Assembly (NCBI GenBank): GCA_934613505.1
Contig: CAKTTB010000015.1
Coordinates: 1-39,079 of the forward strand
Source of the DNA: an uncultured Oscillospiraceae bacterium
GTDB lineage: Bacteria; Bacillota; Clostridia; Oscillospirales; Oscillospiraceae
DNA: 39,079 nucleotides
Direction of reading: 5' to 3'
The notes below the pieces were generated by a model. It was not told the origin of the DNA, made no database searches, and worked only from the letters and a program-made list of their open reading frames with translations. Positions 32,481-39,079 of this stretch are shown here, one piece after another (the stretch's first letter is position 1; every line of letters begins with the position of its first letter). Position numbers and translations under genes: made by a program.

Positions 32481-33350
32481 TTAATCTGCCGTCTCTTCCC
32501 CGTCCTGCGGCTCCGCCGGACGCCGGTTCACATACAGGCCTGCCGCCGTCGGCTTTTTCCGCAGCAGCACATAGGCAAGCACCCCCGCCGCGGCCAGAAA
32601 CGAGACCGCCGCGACCAGCTGGCTCACGCGGATGCCCGTGGAGAACAGATACAGGCTGTCCGTCCGCAGCCCCTCGATCCAGACGCGGCCAAGGCCGTAC
32701 CACGCCACGTACAGAAGGAACACCTCGCCGTCAAATTTCCGCTTCTTCGAGAAGAAATGCAGTCCGAGGAAGCCGATAAGGTTCCAGACGGACTCATACA
32801 GGAACGTCGGATGGTAGTAGGTCACGACGCCCGCCGCGTCCTGCAGCCCCATTTTGAGGAACGCGTCCGTCACCGCGCCGTGCGCCTCCCGGTTCATGAA
32901 ATTGCCCCACCGGCCGACAAGCTGGCCGATGATCACGCCCATGCCGGCAAGATCGAGAAGAACCGTCGCCGGGATCTTCTTTACCTTCGCCACGACGAGC
33001 AGCGTGATCGCGCCGCCGATGATGCCGCCGTAGATGGCCAGTCCGCCCTCCCAGATATAGAGGATGGAAATGGGATCGTCGGCATACAGCTCCCAATAGA
33101 AGATGCAGTAATACAGCCGCGCGCAGATCACGCCGATCGGCACGGCCCACAGGATCATATCCAGCACATCGTCCTGCGTGACGCCAAAATCCTTCGCGCG
33201 GTGCAGCATATACAAAACCGCGAGCAAAAAGCCCGTCGCGATGATGATGCCGTACCAGTAAATATCCTTTCCGAACACGGTAAAGGCGACCGGATCCGGA
33301 TCGATCGTGATCCCCAGATTGGGAAACGTGATCGGAGATGCCAGAAACAT
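32481..33350 (-). CDS. lgt: Prolipoprotein diacylglyceryl transferase
   Basis: 289 residues with seven or so membrane spans. The enzyme puts diacylglycerol from phosphatidylglycerol on the lipobox cysteine of prolipoproteins, including the two binding lipoproteins in this window. The Lgt signature GRWGNFMNREAHG lies at 146-158, and WEGGLAIYGG at 100-109 is also typical. The start is the ATG at 33350 with AAGGAGGG; an open frame extends far upstream but only mirrors prmA. The C-terminal ~30 residues are polar and variable. Confidence 0.94.
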   Translation of the reverse strand: MFLASPITFPNLGITIDPDPVAFTVFGKDIYWYGIIIATGFLLAVLYMLHRAKDFGVTQDDVLDMILWAVPIGVICARLYYCIFYWELYADDPISILYIWEGGLAIYGGIIGGAITLLVVAKVKKIPATVLLDLAGMGVIIGQLVGRWGNFMNREAHGAVTDAFLKMGLQDAAGVVTYYHPTFLYESVWNLIGFLGLHFFSKKRKFDGEVFLLYVAWYGLGRVWIEGLRTDSLYLFSTGIRVSQLVAAVSFLAAAGVLAYVLLRKKPTAAGLYVNRRPAEPQDGEETAD

Positions 33351-33395
33351 AGCTTTCCCTCCTTGCCGCGTCTGCCGCGCAGACGCTGTGTCTAT

Positions 33396-33424
33396 ACGAT
33401 AGCAGTTTGCCCCGTCCGCGTCAA
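33396..33424 (-). promoter_or_regulatory. Promoter of lgt
   Basis: On the minus strand TTGACG (33419-33424), 17 bp, TATCGT (33396-33401). Confidence 0.55.
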
Positions 33425-33480
33425 GTGACACACCGAAAAACAAAGGACTTGTTATTTCTGTGCTTTTCGTGTAAACTGGA

Positions 33481-33516
33481 TATAATATTGCGATTTCCGG
33501 CGCGAAAGGCGCCGGG
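33481..33516 (+). promoter_or_regulatory. -10 box and leader hairpin of prmA
   Basis: TATAAT (33481-33486) is a consensus -10 without a clear -35. A 7-bp GC hairpin (about 33498-33516, CCGGCGC with GCGCCGG) lies in the short leader before the AGGAGG site. Confidence 0.45.
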
Positions 33517-33533
33517 CAATCAGGAGGAATCAC

Positions 33534-34508
33534 ATGCATTGGATTGAAGTCACCGTCAAAACCACCTCCGCGGCCATCGATCTTGTCTGCGACCGTCTGA
33601 CTGTGCTGGGCTTTGACAGCTTTATCATTGACGATCAGGAGCAGTTCCACGAATTTCTGGATCAGAACCGCCAGTACTGGGACTATGTGGACGAGGATCT
33701 TGAAAAGCAGATGCAGGGCCTGTCCCAGATCCGTCTGTATCTCGAGGAAGGCCCCGCCGTCCCGGAGACGATCAGCAATCTCAAGACTCAACTGCAGGCG
33801 CTGCGCGCGCAGTACCCCGCGACCGACTTCGGCTCGCTCGACGTGCAGCTTGCCAACGTCAAGGACGAGGACTGGGAAAACAACTGGAAGCAGTACTACC
33901 AGCCGCTTCCCATCGGCCAGAAGCTGCTCGTCGTGCCAGAGTGGCTGCATCCGGACAATCCGGAGCATCGCGTCGAAGTCCTGCTCGACCCCGGCATGAT
34001 CTTCGGCACCGGCGCACACGCATCGACGCAGATGTGCATGCGCGAGCTGGAAAAGGCCATCCAGGGCGGCGAGCGCGTGCTGGATCTCGGCAGCGGCAGC
34101 GGCATTTTGTCCATCACGGCGATCCTGCTCGGCGCGGCCCACGCCACGGGCGTGGACATTGACCCCAAGGCCGAGGACATCGCCCGCGAAAACGCCGCCA
34201 TCAACCAGATCTTCTCCGACCGCTTCACCGCCGTCACCGGCGACGTCATCGGCGACAGGGCCATGATGGAGTCGCTCAAGGGACATTATGACGTGGTGCT
34301 TGCCAATATCGTGGCGGACGTCATCATCCCCTTAAGCCGCGTCGTGCCGGAATTTCTGCAGGAGGACAGCATCTTCATCTGCTCCGGCATTCTCAACACG
34401 CGCCTTTCCGAGGTCCTGGACGCGCTGGAGGCAAACGGCCTGCAGATCCTCTCCACGGAACAGCAGGAGGACTGGTGCCGCGTCACCGCCGCCCTGCAGG
34501 AATCATAA
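33534..34508 (+). CDS. prmA: Ribosomal protein L11 methyltransferase
   Basis: 324 residues. A PrmA N-terminal substrate-recognition domain (~1-100), then a class I methyltransferase with FGTGAHAST (157-165), the AdoMet loop VLDLGSGSGILS (182-193), GVDIDPKAEDIARENA and the catalytic-region LANIVADVI. It trimethylates lysines of ribosomal protein L11. In many Firmicutes prmA follows dnaJ; here it instead leads a unit with the gene at 34524. A good AGGAGG precedes the ATG. Confidence 0.94.
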   Translation: MHWIEVTVKTTSAAIDLVCDRLTVLGFDSFIIDDQEQFHEFLDQNRQYWDYVDEDLEKQMQGLSQIRLYLEEGPAVPETISNLKTQLQALRAQYPATDFGSLDVQLANVKDEDWENNWKQYYQPLPIGQKLLVVPEWLHPDNPEHRVEVLLDPGMIFGTGAHASTQMCMRELEKAIQGGERVLDLGSGSGILSITAILLGAAHATGVDIDPKAEDIARENAAINQIFSDRFTAVTGDVIGDRAMMESLKGHYDVVLANIVADVIIPLSRVVPEFLQEDSIFICSGILNTRLSEVLDALEANGLQILSTEQQEDWCRVTAALQES

Positions 34509-34523
34509 CGGGAGGCCTGCCGC

Positions 34524-35561
34524 GTGCGTATCTTTTCTTACCGCAACAAGCGGTTTTTGAAGCGGGCCGCGCTCATTGCCCTTCTTGCCGTGCTGCTCAT
34601 CGCGCTTCTGATCATTGCGCGCATCAGCTATCTTGGCCGCTTTGTCGTCTATTCGCCGGACGGCGTCTACTTTGACAAAACACAGAAGCTCTCCCGCACC
34701 GACGAGACAGCCCCTGCGCAGGACGACGGGGAATACCCGTTCGAGACCGTGCTTTCCGCCGCGTCTGACGAGGAGGACACATCGCCCGCCGCCGTTCAGC
34801 TGCACGGATATTACATCTCCACGACCATGCTGGCCGCCGGCGTCGACGAGGTCCGGCAGGCGCTGGCCGCCGCGGGCGACTATAACGCCGTCCTGCTCGA
34901 CGTCAAAAGCCCGCTCGGCAACTTCTATTATTCCACCGATATCGCTGACGCCCAGACCGCCGACGCCGATATTTCCGCCTGCGACGCGCTCATTCAGGAG
35001 CTGACCGGCCGGTCGGATCTGATCGTCATTGCGCGCGTCCCCACGTTCTCCGACCCGAATTTTGTCTCCAAGCACTACTCCTCCGCGCTGACCACCCGGT
35101 CGGGCGATCTCTGGATGGACGAGCGGCGCTGCTATTGGATGCGCCCGGATTCCATCGACGCGCAGAGCTATCTGGCCGCCATCGCGCTGGAGCTGGACGC
35201 GCTCGGCTTTGACGAGGTGCTGTTTGACAATTTCTACGTTCCCGACGATTCATCGATCGTCTGGGATACAGAAGCGATCACGCAGGTGGCCGCGCTGGAG
35301 ACCTGTGCGGAGAACCTGCAGGCCAATCTGACCGGCAGCAGCATCCGCCTTGCGCTCGGCACGGAGGTCTCGTCCGTGGCGCAGTACGCCAGCCGCGTCT
35401 TTATCACGACGGAAAAGGCGAACGACGTGACACGCATCACGCAGGAGATGACCGACGTCCTCTCCAACCCGTCCACGCAGCTGGTCTTCATCACGACCTC
35501 ACACGACACCCGCTTTGACAGCTCCGGTCTCATCCGCCCGCTCATGGGCGAGGAATCCTGA
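34524..35561 (+). CDS. Membrane-anchored putative glycoside hydrolase-like protein (DUF4015-like)
   Basis: 345 residues from a GTG at 34524 with GGGAGG upstream. A basic N-terminus and one span (~14-35) suggest an anchored extracellular protein. A variable acidic stretch (~55-90) leads to a TIM-barrel-like domain: LHGYYISTTMLAAG, NAVLLDVKSPLGNFYYSTD, LIVIARVPTFSDPNF, LWMDERRCYWMRPDS, LGFDEVLFDNFYVP. This order recalls the DUF4015 putative glycosyl hydrolases of Firmicutes. In place of the usual YVRFP-type ending it has LFDNFYVPDDSS. The substrate is unknown. 15 bases after prmA, probably co-transcribed. Confidence 0.7.
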   Translation: MRIFSYRNKRFLKRAALIALLAVLLIALLIIARISYLGRFVVYSPDGVYFDKTQKLSRTDETAPAQDDGEYPFETVLSAASDEEDTSPAAVQLHGYYISTTMLAAGVDEVRQALAAAGDYNAVLLDVKSPLGNFYYSTDIADAQTADADISACDALIQELTGRSDLIVIARVPTFSDPNFVSKHYSSALTTRSGDLWMDERRCYWMRPDSIDAQSYLAAIALELDALGFDEVLFDNFYVPDDSSIVWDTEAITQVAALETCAENLQANLTGSSIRLALGTEVSSVAQYASRVFITTEKANDVTRITQEMTDVLSNPSTQLVFITTSHDTRFDSSGLIRPLMGEES

Positions 35562-35570
35562 ATACAGCAA

Positions 35571-35601
35571 AAGGCCGCCCATACGGGCGGCCTTCGTTTT
35601 T
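35571..35601. terminator. Bidirectional terminator between the prmA unit and htpG
   Basis: Perfect 10-bp stem (35571-35580 with 35585-35594), loop ATAC, T6 on the plus side and TTTTG on the minus side. Confidence 0.85.
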
Positions 35602-35604
35602 TCT

Positions 35605-37503
35605 TTATCCGATCAGGCTGCACACCAGGTCGGTGTACTCGCCGGCATTTTCGACCGGCAGGTCGGCCATCAGCAGCGCCTGCGTGTAGAGGATCTTCAC
35701 AAGGTCTTCGGCCTTCTTCTCATCCTGCGCAACGGCGATCTGCAGCTTGGCAAAGATCGGGTGGTCGGCGTTCAGCTCGAGGATGCGCTCCGCCTTCATG
35801 CCGGAGTTCGGGTCAACGCGCTTGAAATACTTTTCCATCTCAAACGTCATGCCCTCGGCCGGGATGACACTCACGGGATGGCTGCCAAGGTTGTCGCTCA
35901 GACGCACCTCCTTGATCTTATCGCCGAGCGTCTTCTTGACGAAGTCCAGCGTCTGCTTCGACTTTTCGCTCTTTTCCTCGGCGGCCTTCTTTTCCTCCTC
36001 GGTCTCAAGGCCAAGGTCGCCCGCCGTGACGGACTTGAACTCCTTCTCCTGATACTTGCCGAGCGTCTGCGGCACGAAGCCGTCGACCTCGTCGGTCATG
36101 AACAGGACGTCATAGCCCTTCGCCTGCAGCTTTTCCAGCTGCGGCAGCTGGCCGAGGCGCTCGCGGCTCTCGCCGTTGGCATAGTAGATATACTTCTGCT
36201 CCTCCGGCATGGCTGCGGCGTATTCTTTGAGCGATACAAGCTTGCCCTCCTTGCTCGACCAGTAGAGCAGCAGATCCTGCAGCGTTTCCTTCTTCGCGCC
36301 GTAATCGGCCAGCACGCCGTATTTGAGCTGCGGGCCAAAGGCGGCGAAGAACTTTTCGTACTTCTCGCGGTCGTTGTCCAGCAGCTTCTGCAGCTCGGAC
36401 TTGATCTTCTTTTCGAGGTTCCCCGCGATGAACTTCAGCTGACGGTCGTGCTGCAGCATCTCACGGGAGATGTTCAGGCTCAGATCCTGCGAATCGACCA
36501 CGCCGCGCACGAAGCGGAAGCAGTCCGGCAGCAGATCGGCGCAGTTCTCCATGATCATGACACCGGAGGAATACAGCTGCAGGCCCTTCTTGAAGTCCTT
36601 GGTATAGAAGTCATACGGTGCCTTGGCCGGAATGTACAGAAGCGCCTTGTAGGTCACCGCACCCTCGACATTCGCGTGGATGACGGCCAGCGGGTCTTCG
36701 AAGTCAAAGAACTTTTCCTTGTAGAAGTTGTTGTATTCCTCGTCCGTGACGTCCTTTTTGTTCTTGTTCCAGATCGGGACCATGGAGTTGAGCGTCTCGA
36801 CCTCGGTATAGGTCTCGTATTCGGGTTTTTCGCTCTGTTCCGTGCCTTCCTTCATGCGGCTCTTTTCGACCGCCATGCGGATGGGGTAGCGGATGTAATC
36901 GGAATACTTGCGGACCAACTGCTGCAGCTCCCACGTTTTGAGGAAGCGGGAGTATTTTTCATCGTCCGTATCGGCCTTGAGCTGCATGATGACGTCGGTA
37001 CCGGCGTTCGCACGCTCGCACGGCGTCATGGTATAGCCGTCCGCACCTTCGGATTCCCATTTCCAGGCTTCATCGGAGCCGTATTTCTTCGAAATGACGG
37101 TCACCTTATCGGCGACCATGAACGCGGAATAGAAGCCCACGCCGAACTGGCCGATGATGTCGGTATCGGCGGCCTTGTCCTTGTCCAGCGCCTGCTTGAA
37201 CTGCAGACTGCCGGAGCGGCAGATGGTGCCGAGGTTATTTTCCATCTCGTCCTTATCCATGCCGACACCGTTGTCGCTGACGGTCAGGGTGCGCGCAGTC
37301 TCGTCCGGCTTCAGCTCGATGGCGAAGTCGCTGCGGTTCAGACCGACCTTTTCGTCGGTCAGCGCCTGATAGGCCAGCTTATCGATGGCGTCGGAGGCGT
37401 TCGAAATAATTTCACGCAGGAAGATCTCCTGATGCGTATAAATAGAATTGATCATCAAATCCAGCAGACGCTTGGATTCGGCTTTGAACTGTTTTTTTGC
37501 CAT
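35605..37503 (-). CDS. htpG: Molecular chaperone HtpG (Hsp90)
   Basis: 632 residues. The N-terminal GHKL ATPase domain has NASDAIDKL, DNGVGMDKDEM and GQFGVGFYSAFMV. The middle domain contains LYIPAKAPYD and RGVVDSQDLSLNISREML with the catalytic Arg region. The C-terminal dimerisation domain is complete; a charged insert (EEEKKAAEEKSEKSKQ) lies near 500. I use the ATG at 37503; a GTG three codons upstream leaves too little space for the AAAGGA site. The promoter overlaps a perfect CIRCE, so HrcA should repress it outside heat stress. Confidence 0.95.
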   Translation of the reverse strand: MAKKQFKAESKRLLDLMINSIYTHQEIFLREIISNASDAIDKLAYQALTDEKVGLNRSDFAIELKPDETARTLTVSDNGVGMDKDEMENNLGTICRSGSLQFKQALDKDKAADTDIIGQFGVGFYSAFMVADKVTVISKKYGSDEAWKWESEGADGYTMTPCERANAGTDVIMQLKADTDDEKYSRFLKTWELQQLVRKYSDYIRYPIRMAVEKSRMKEGTEQSEKPEYETYTEVETLNSMVPIWNKNKKDVTDEEYNNFYKEKFFDFEDPLAVIHANVEGAVTYKALLYIPAKAPYDFYTKDFKKGLQLYSSGVMIMENCADLLPDCFRFVRGVVDSQDLSLNISREMLQHDRQLKFIAGNLEKKIKSELQKLLDNDREKYEKFFAAFGPQLKYGVLADYGAKKETLQDLLLYWSSKEGKLVSLKEYAAAMPEEQKYIYYANGESRERLGQLPQLEKLQAKGYDVLFMTDEVDGFVPQTLGKYQEKEFKSVTAGDLGLETEEEKKAAEEKSEKSKQTLDFVKKTLGDKIKEVRLSDNLGSHPVSVIPAEGMTFEMEKYFKRVDPNSGMKAERILELNADHPIFAKLQIAVAQDEKKAEDLVKILYTQALLMADLPVENAGEYTDLVCSLIG

Positions 37504-37524
37504 AGTTGTCACGTCCTTTGCAGA

Positions 37525-37551
37525 TTAGCACTCAGCCATTCTGAGTGCTAA
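37525..37551. promoter_or_regulatory. CIRCE operator (HrcA site)
   Basis: TTAGCACTC, nine bases, GAGTGCTAA: a perfect match to the CIRCE consensus. It lies immediately downstream of the htpG -10 box and ends 21 bases before the htpG start. Confidence 0.95.
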
Positions 37552-37555
37552 CTGT

Positions 37556-37583
37556 ATTCTAGCACACTTTCCCCCGTTTGCAA
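37556..37583 (-). promoter_or_regulatory. Promoter of htpG
   Basis: On the minus strand TTGCAA (37578-37583), 16 bp, TAGAAT (37556-37561) with TGC in front (extended -10). Confidence 0.65.
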
Positions 37584-37672
37584 GGGGGTTTTGCAAAATT
37601 CATAGTATATTCACAGAGTTGAAGGGACTGGCAGATTAACACCCAAAATCGCTTTTCCATGCATCCCTTGCC

Positions 37673-37783
37673 GCTCCCTTTGGAAGAGGTGCCTGAGCGA
37701 AGCGAAGACGGAGAGGGTAAACTGAACGCGACGGCAAGACCCTCTCAGTCGCCTGCGGCGACAGCTCTCCCAAAGGGAGAGCC
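37673..37783. repeat. Inverted-arm intergenic repeat
   Basis: Left arm 37673-37718 and right arm 37739-37783 are imperfect inverted copies of about 45 bp (shared parts CTCCCTTTGG, AGAG and GAGAGGGT), separated by 20 bases. The right arm contains its own hairpins (GTCGCCTGCGGCGAC; GCTCTCCC/GGGAGAGC). There is no coding frame. It resembles the abundant small repeats of gut Oscillospiraceae genomes, from memory only. The rest of the 37584-37904 gap holds only the promoter of the next gene. Confidence 0.65.
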
Positions 37784-37863
37784 AAGGGCTTTCCCGCCGA
37801 ACCGCTTCGCTGGGTTTGCCGGGAATCCTCTGCTTTTTCCGCCTAGGCAAACCGAAAAAACTG

Positions 37864-37872
37864 TGGTATGAT
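37864..37872 (+). promoter_or_regulatory. Extended -10 of the ABC-F gene
   Basis: TGGTATGAT, an extended -10 with no clear -35, 32 bases before the start codon. Confidence 0.4.
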
Positions 37873-37904
37873 ATTTATACTTATAAGAATAACGAGGTTT
37901 TATC

Positions 37905-39079
37905 ATGATCACGATTTCCAATCTTGCCATGCAGTTCGGCGGTTCGGTTTTGTTCAAGCAGGTCGATCTGCAGTTTACGCCCGGCAACTGCTACGGCGTG
38001 ATCGGCGCGAACGGTGCCGGCAAATCGACGTTTCTGAAAATGCTCTCCGGTGAGCTGGAGCCGACCTCCGGCCAGATCTCCATCAAGCCCGGCGCGCGCA
38101 TGTCTGTTCTGAAGCAGGATCAGAACCAGTATGACGCCTATTCCATCCTCGATACCGTCATCATGGGCAACCAGCACCTGTACAACGTCATGAAGGAAAA
38201 GGACGCGCTCTATGAAAAGCCGGACTTCTCCGAGGAGGACGGCATGCGGGCGAGCGAGCTGGAGGCGGAGTTCGCCGACATGGACGGCTGGGAAGCGGAA
38301 TCCGACGCGTCGAAGCTTCTGCAGGGTCTCGGCATCCCGGTGGAGCTGCACTACGATCTCATGGGCAATACCGACCCGCGGCTGAAGGTCAAGGTGCTGC
38401 TGGCGCAGGCGCTGTTCGGCAAGCCCGATATCATCATGCTCGACGAGCCGACAAACAACCTTGACATTGAAGCGATCAACTGGCTTGAGGACTTTATCCT
38501 CGACTACGAGGACACGGGCCTCATCATCGTCGTCAGCCATGACCGCCATTTCCTCAATACCGTCTGCACGCACATCGTGGATATCGATTACGGCAAGATC
38601 AAGATGTACGTCGGCAACTACGATTTCTGGTACGAATCCTCCCAGCTCATCCAGCAGCTCATCCGCAACAAAAATAAGCGCGCGGAGGAGAAGATCGCCG
38701 AGCTGCAGACCTTCATCGCCCGCTTCGCGGCCAACAAGGCCAAGAGCAAGCAGGCGACCAGCCGCCGCCGGCTCCTTGACAAGATGACTGTCGAGGAAAT
38801 GCCCGCATCCTCCCGCCGGTATCCGTTCGTCGGCTTTGAGCGCGAGCGCGAGGTCGGCAAGGACATTCTGTTTGTAACAGACGTGTCAAAGACCATCGAC
38901 GGCGTGAAGCTTCTGGACAAGGTCTCGTTTATTGTCAATAAAAACGACAAGATCGCCTTCGTCGGTGAAAACGAGCTGGCGCAGACGACGCTCTTCAAGA
39001 TCCTCATGGGCGAGCTGGAGCCGGACGAGGGCAGCGTCAAATGGGGCCAGACCGTCACGACCAGCTATCTGCCGAAGGA
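37905..39079 (+). CDS. ABC-F family ATPase, YbiT-like, 3' end missing
   Basis: The first 391 codons; the gene runs off the window. NBD1 has Walker A GANGAGKST (~33-41) and Walker B IIMLDEPTNNLD, but where LSGGQ is expected it reads MGNTDPRLKVKVLLAQALF. A loss of this motif in NBD1 is also known in E. coli YbiT, which has the same flanks. The linker (ELQTFIARFAANKAKSKQAT) matches YbiT/YkpA. In NBD2 the Walker A position reads GENELAQTT, lacking both the glycine and the lysine of GKT, so this site probably binds ATP poorly. ABC-F proteins act on ribosomes; the substrate state is unknown. Confidence 0.85.
   Translation, partial: MITISNLAMQFGGSVLFKQVDLQFTPGNCYGVIGANGAGKSTFLKMLSGELEPTSGQISIKPGARMSVLKQDQNQYDAYSILDTVIMGNQHLYNVMKEKDALYEKPDFSEEDGMRASELEAEFADMDGWEAESDASKLLQGLGIPVELHYDLMGNTDPRLKVKVLLAQALFGKPDIIMLDEPTNNLDIEAINWLEDFILDYEDTGLIIVVSHDRHFLNTVCTHIVDIDYGKIKMYVGNYDFWYESSQLIQQLIRNKNKRAEEKIAELQTFIARFAANKAKSKQATSRRRLLDKMTVEEMPASSRRYPFVGFEREREVGKDILFVTDVSKTIDGVKLLDKVSFIVNKNDKIAFVGENELAQTTLFKILMGELEPDEGSVKWGQTVTTSYLPK

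Noticed and set aside
32481..34286. A 601-codon open frame including lgt
   Set aside because: Only the part from 33350 leftwards matches Lgt. The upstream extension runs antisense through prmA and the intergenic promoters, and the ribosome site supports 33350.

Overview
The window reads as chromosome of a spore-forming, anaerobic, GC-rich Clostridia bacterium, most like the gut Oscillospiraceae/Ruminococcaceae. This is inferred from gene content, not from a marker gene. The signs are a dipicolinate synthase pair (spores), a DUF4364 protein, a perfect CIRCE heat-shock operator, a YesM/YesN-type two-component system, comEC next to holA, strong SD sequences with some GTG/TTG starts, and small palindromic repeats between genes. 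I found no tRNA, rRNA, CRISPR, phage or transposase gene. All 34 protein genes look intact, except that the last runs off the right edge.

Left part (1-4300). The first 150 bases carry two tandem consensus promoters firing leftwards out of the window, as expected in front of an rRNA operon or another stable RNA. Next come a ribosome hibernation factor, a DUF4364/HTH pair, a secreted CAP-domain protein and dpaA-dpaB, which make the spore-core chelator dipicolinate.

Centre left (4584-18851). This is an L-fucose utilisation locus: mutarotase (fucU), isomerase (fucI), FGGY kinase (fuculokinase by context), class II aldolase (fucA), a LacI-type regulator, a complete ABC sugar importer (binding protein, permease, double ATPase), and a histidine kinase / AraC-type response regulator pair whose operon ends in a second, permease-less sugar-binding lipoprotein. 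The DNA suggests two layers of control. The ABC operon starts at a promoter with a poor -35 box preceded by two identical 9-bp half sites 21 bp apart, the arrangement expected for an AraC-type activator. The lacI-fucI unit has its own promoter with a palindromic LacI-type operator over the start point and a second one upstream. No lactaldehyde reductase or propanediol genes are present here.

Centre right (19046-28529). An IclR regulator lies divergent to the two-component operon. It is followed by a small membrane zinc-ribbon protein, two ABC-F ATPases, a HAD phosphatase overlapping an amidohydrolase, an Mrp/NBP35 Fe-S carrier ATPase, a DUF218 (YdcF/SanA-like) membrane protein and a TOPRIM/DUF4093 (RNase M5-like) protein.

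Right part (28522-39079). holA and comEC (in one leftward unit with the TOPRIM gene), a small acidic-tailed protein, lgt, prmA with a putative glycoside-hydrolase-like membrane-anchored protein, CIRCE-controlled htpG, and the first 391 codons of a YbiT-type ABC-F protein with degenerate motifs.

The most unusual non-coding content is a set of intergenic palindromic elements. Two related copies sit exactly between convergent gene pairs, each next to terminator hairpins. One 163-bp MITE-like element with 18-bp terminal inverted repeats and another inverted-arm element both lie between divergent genes.
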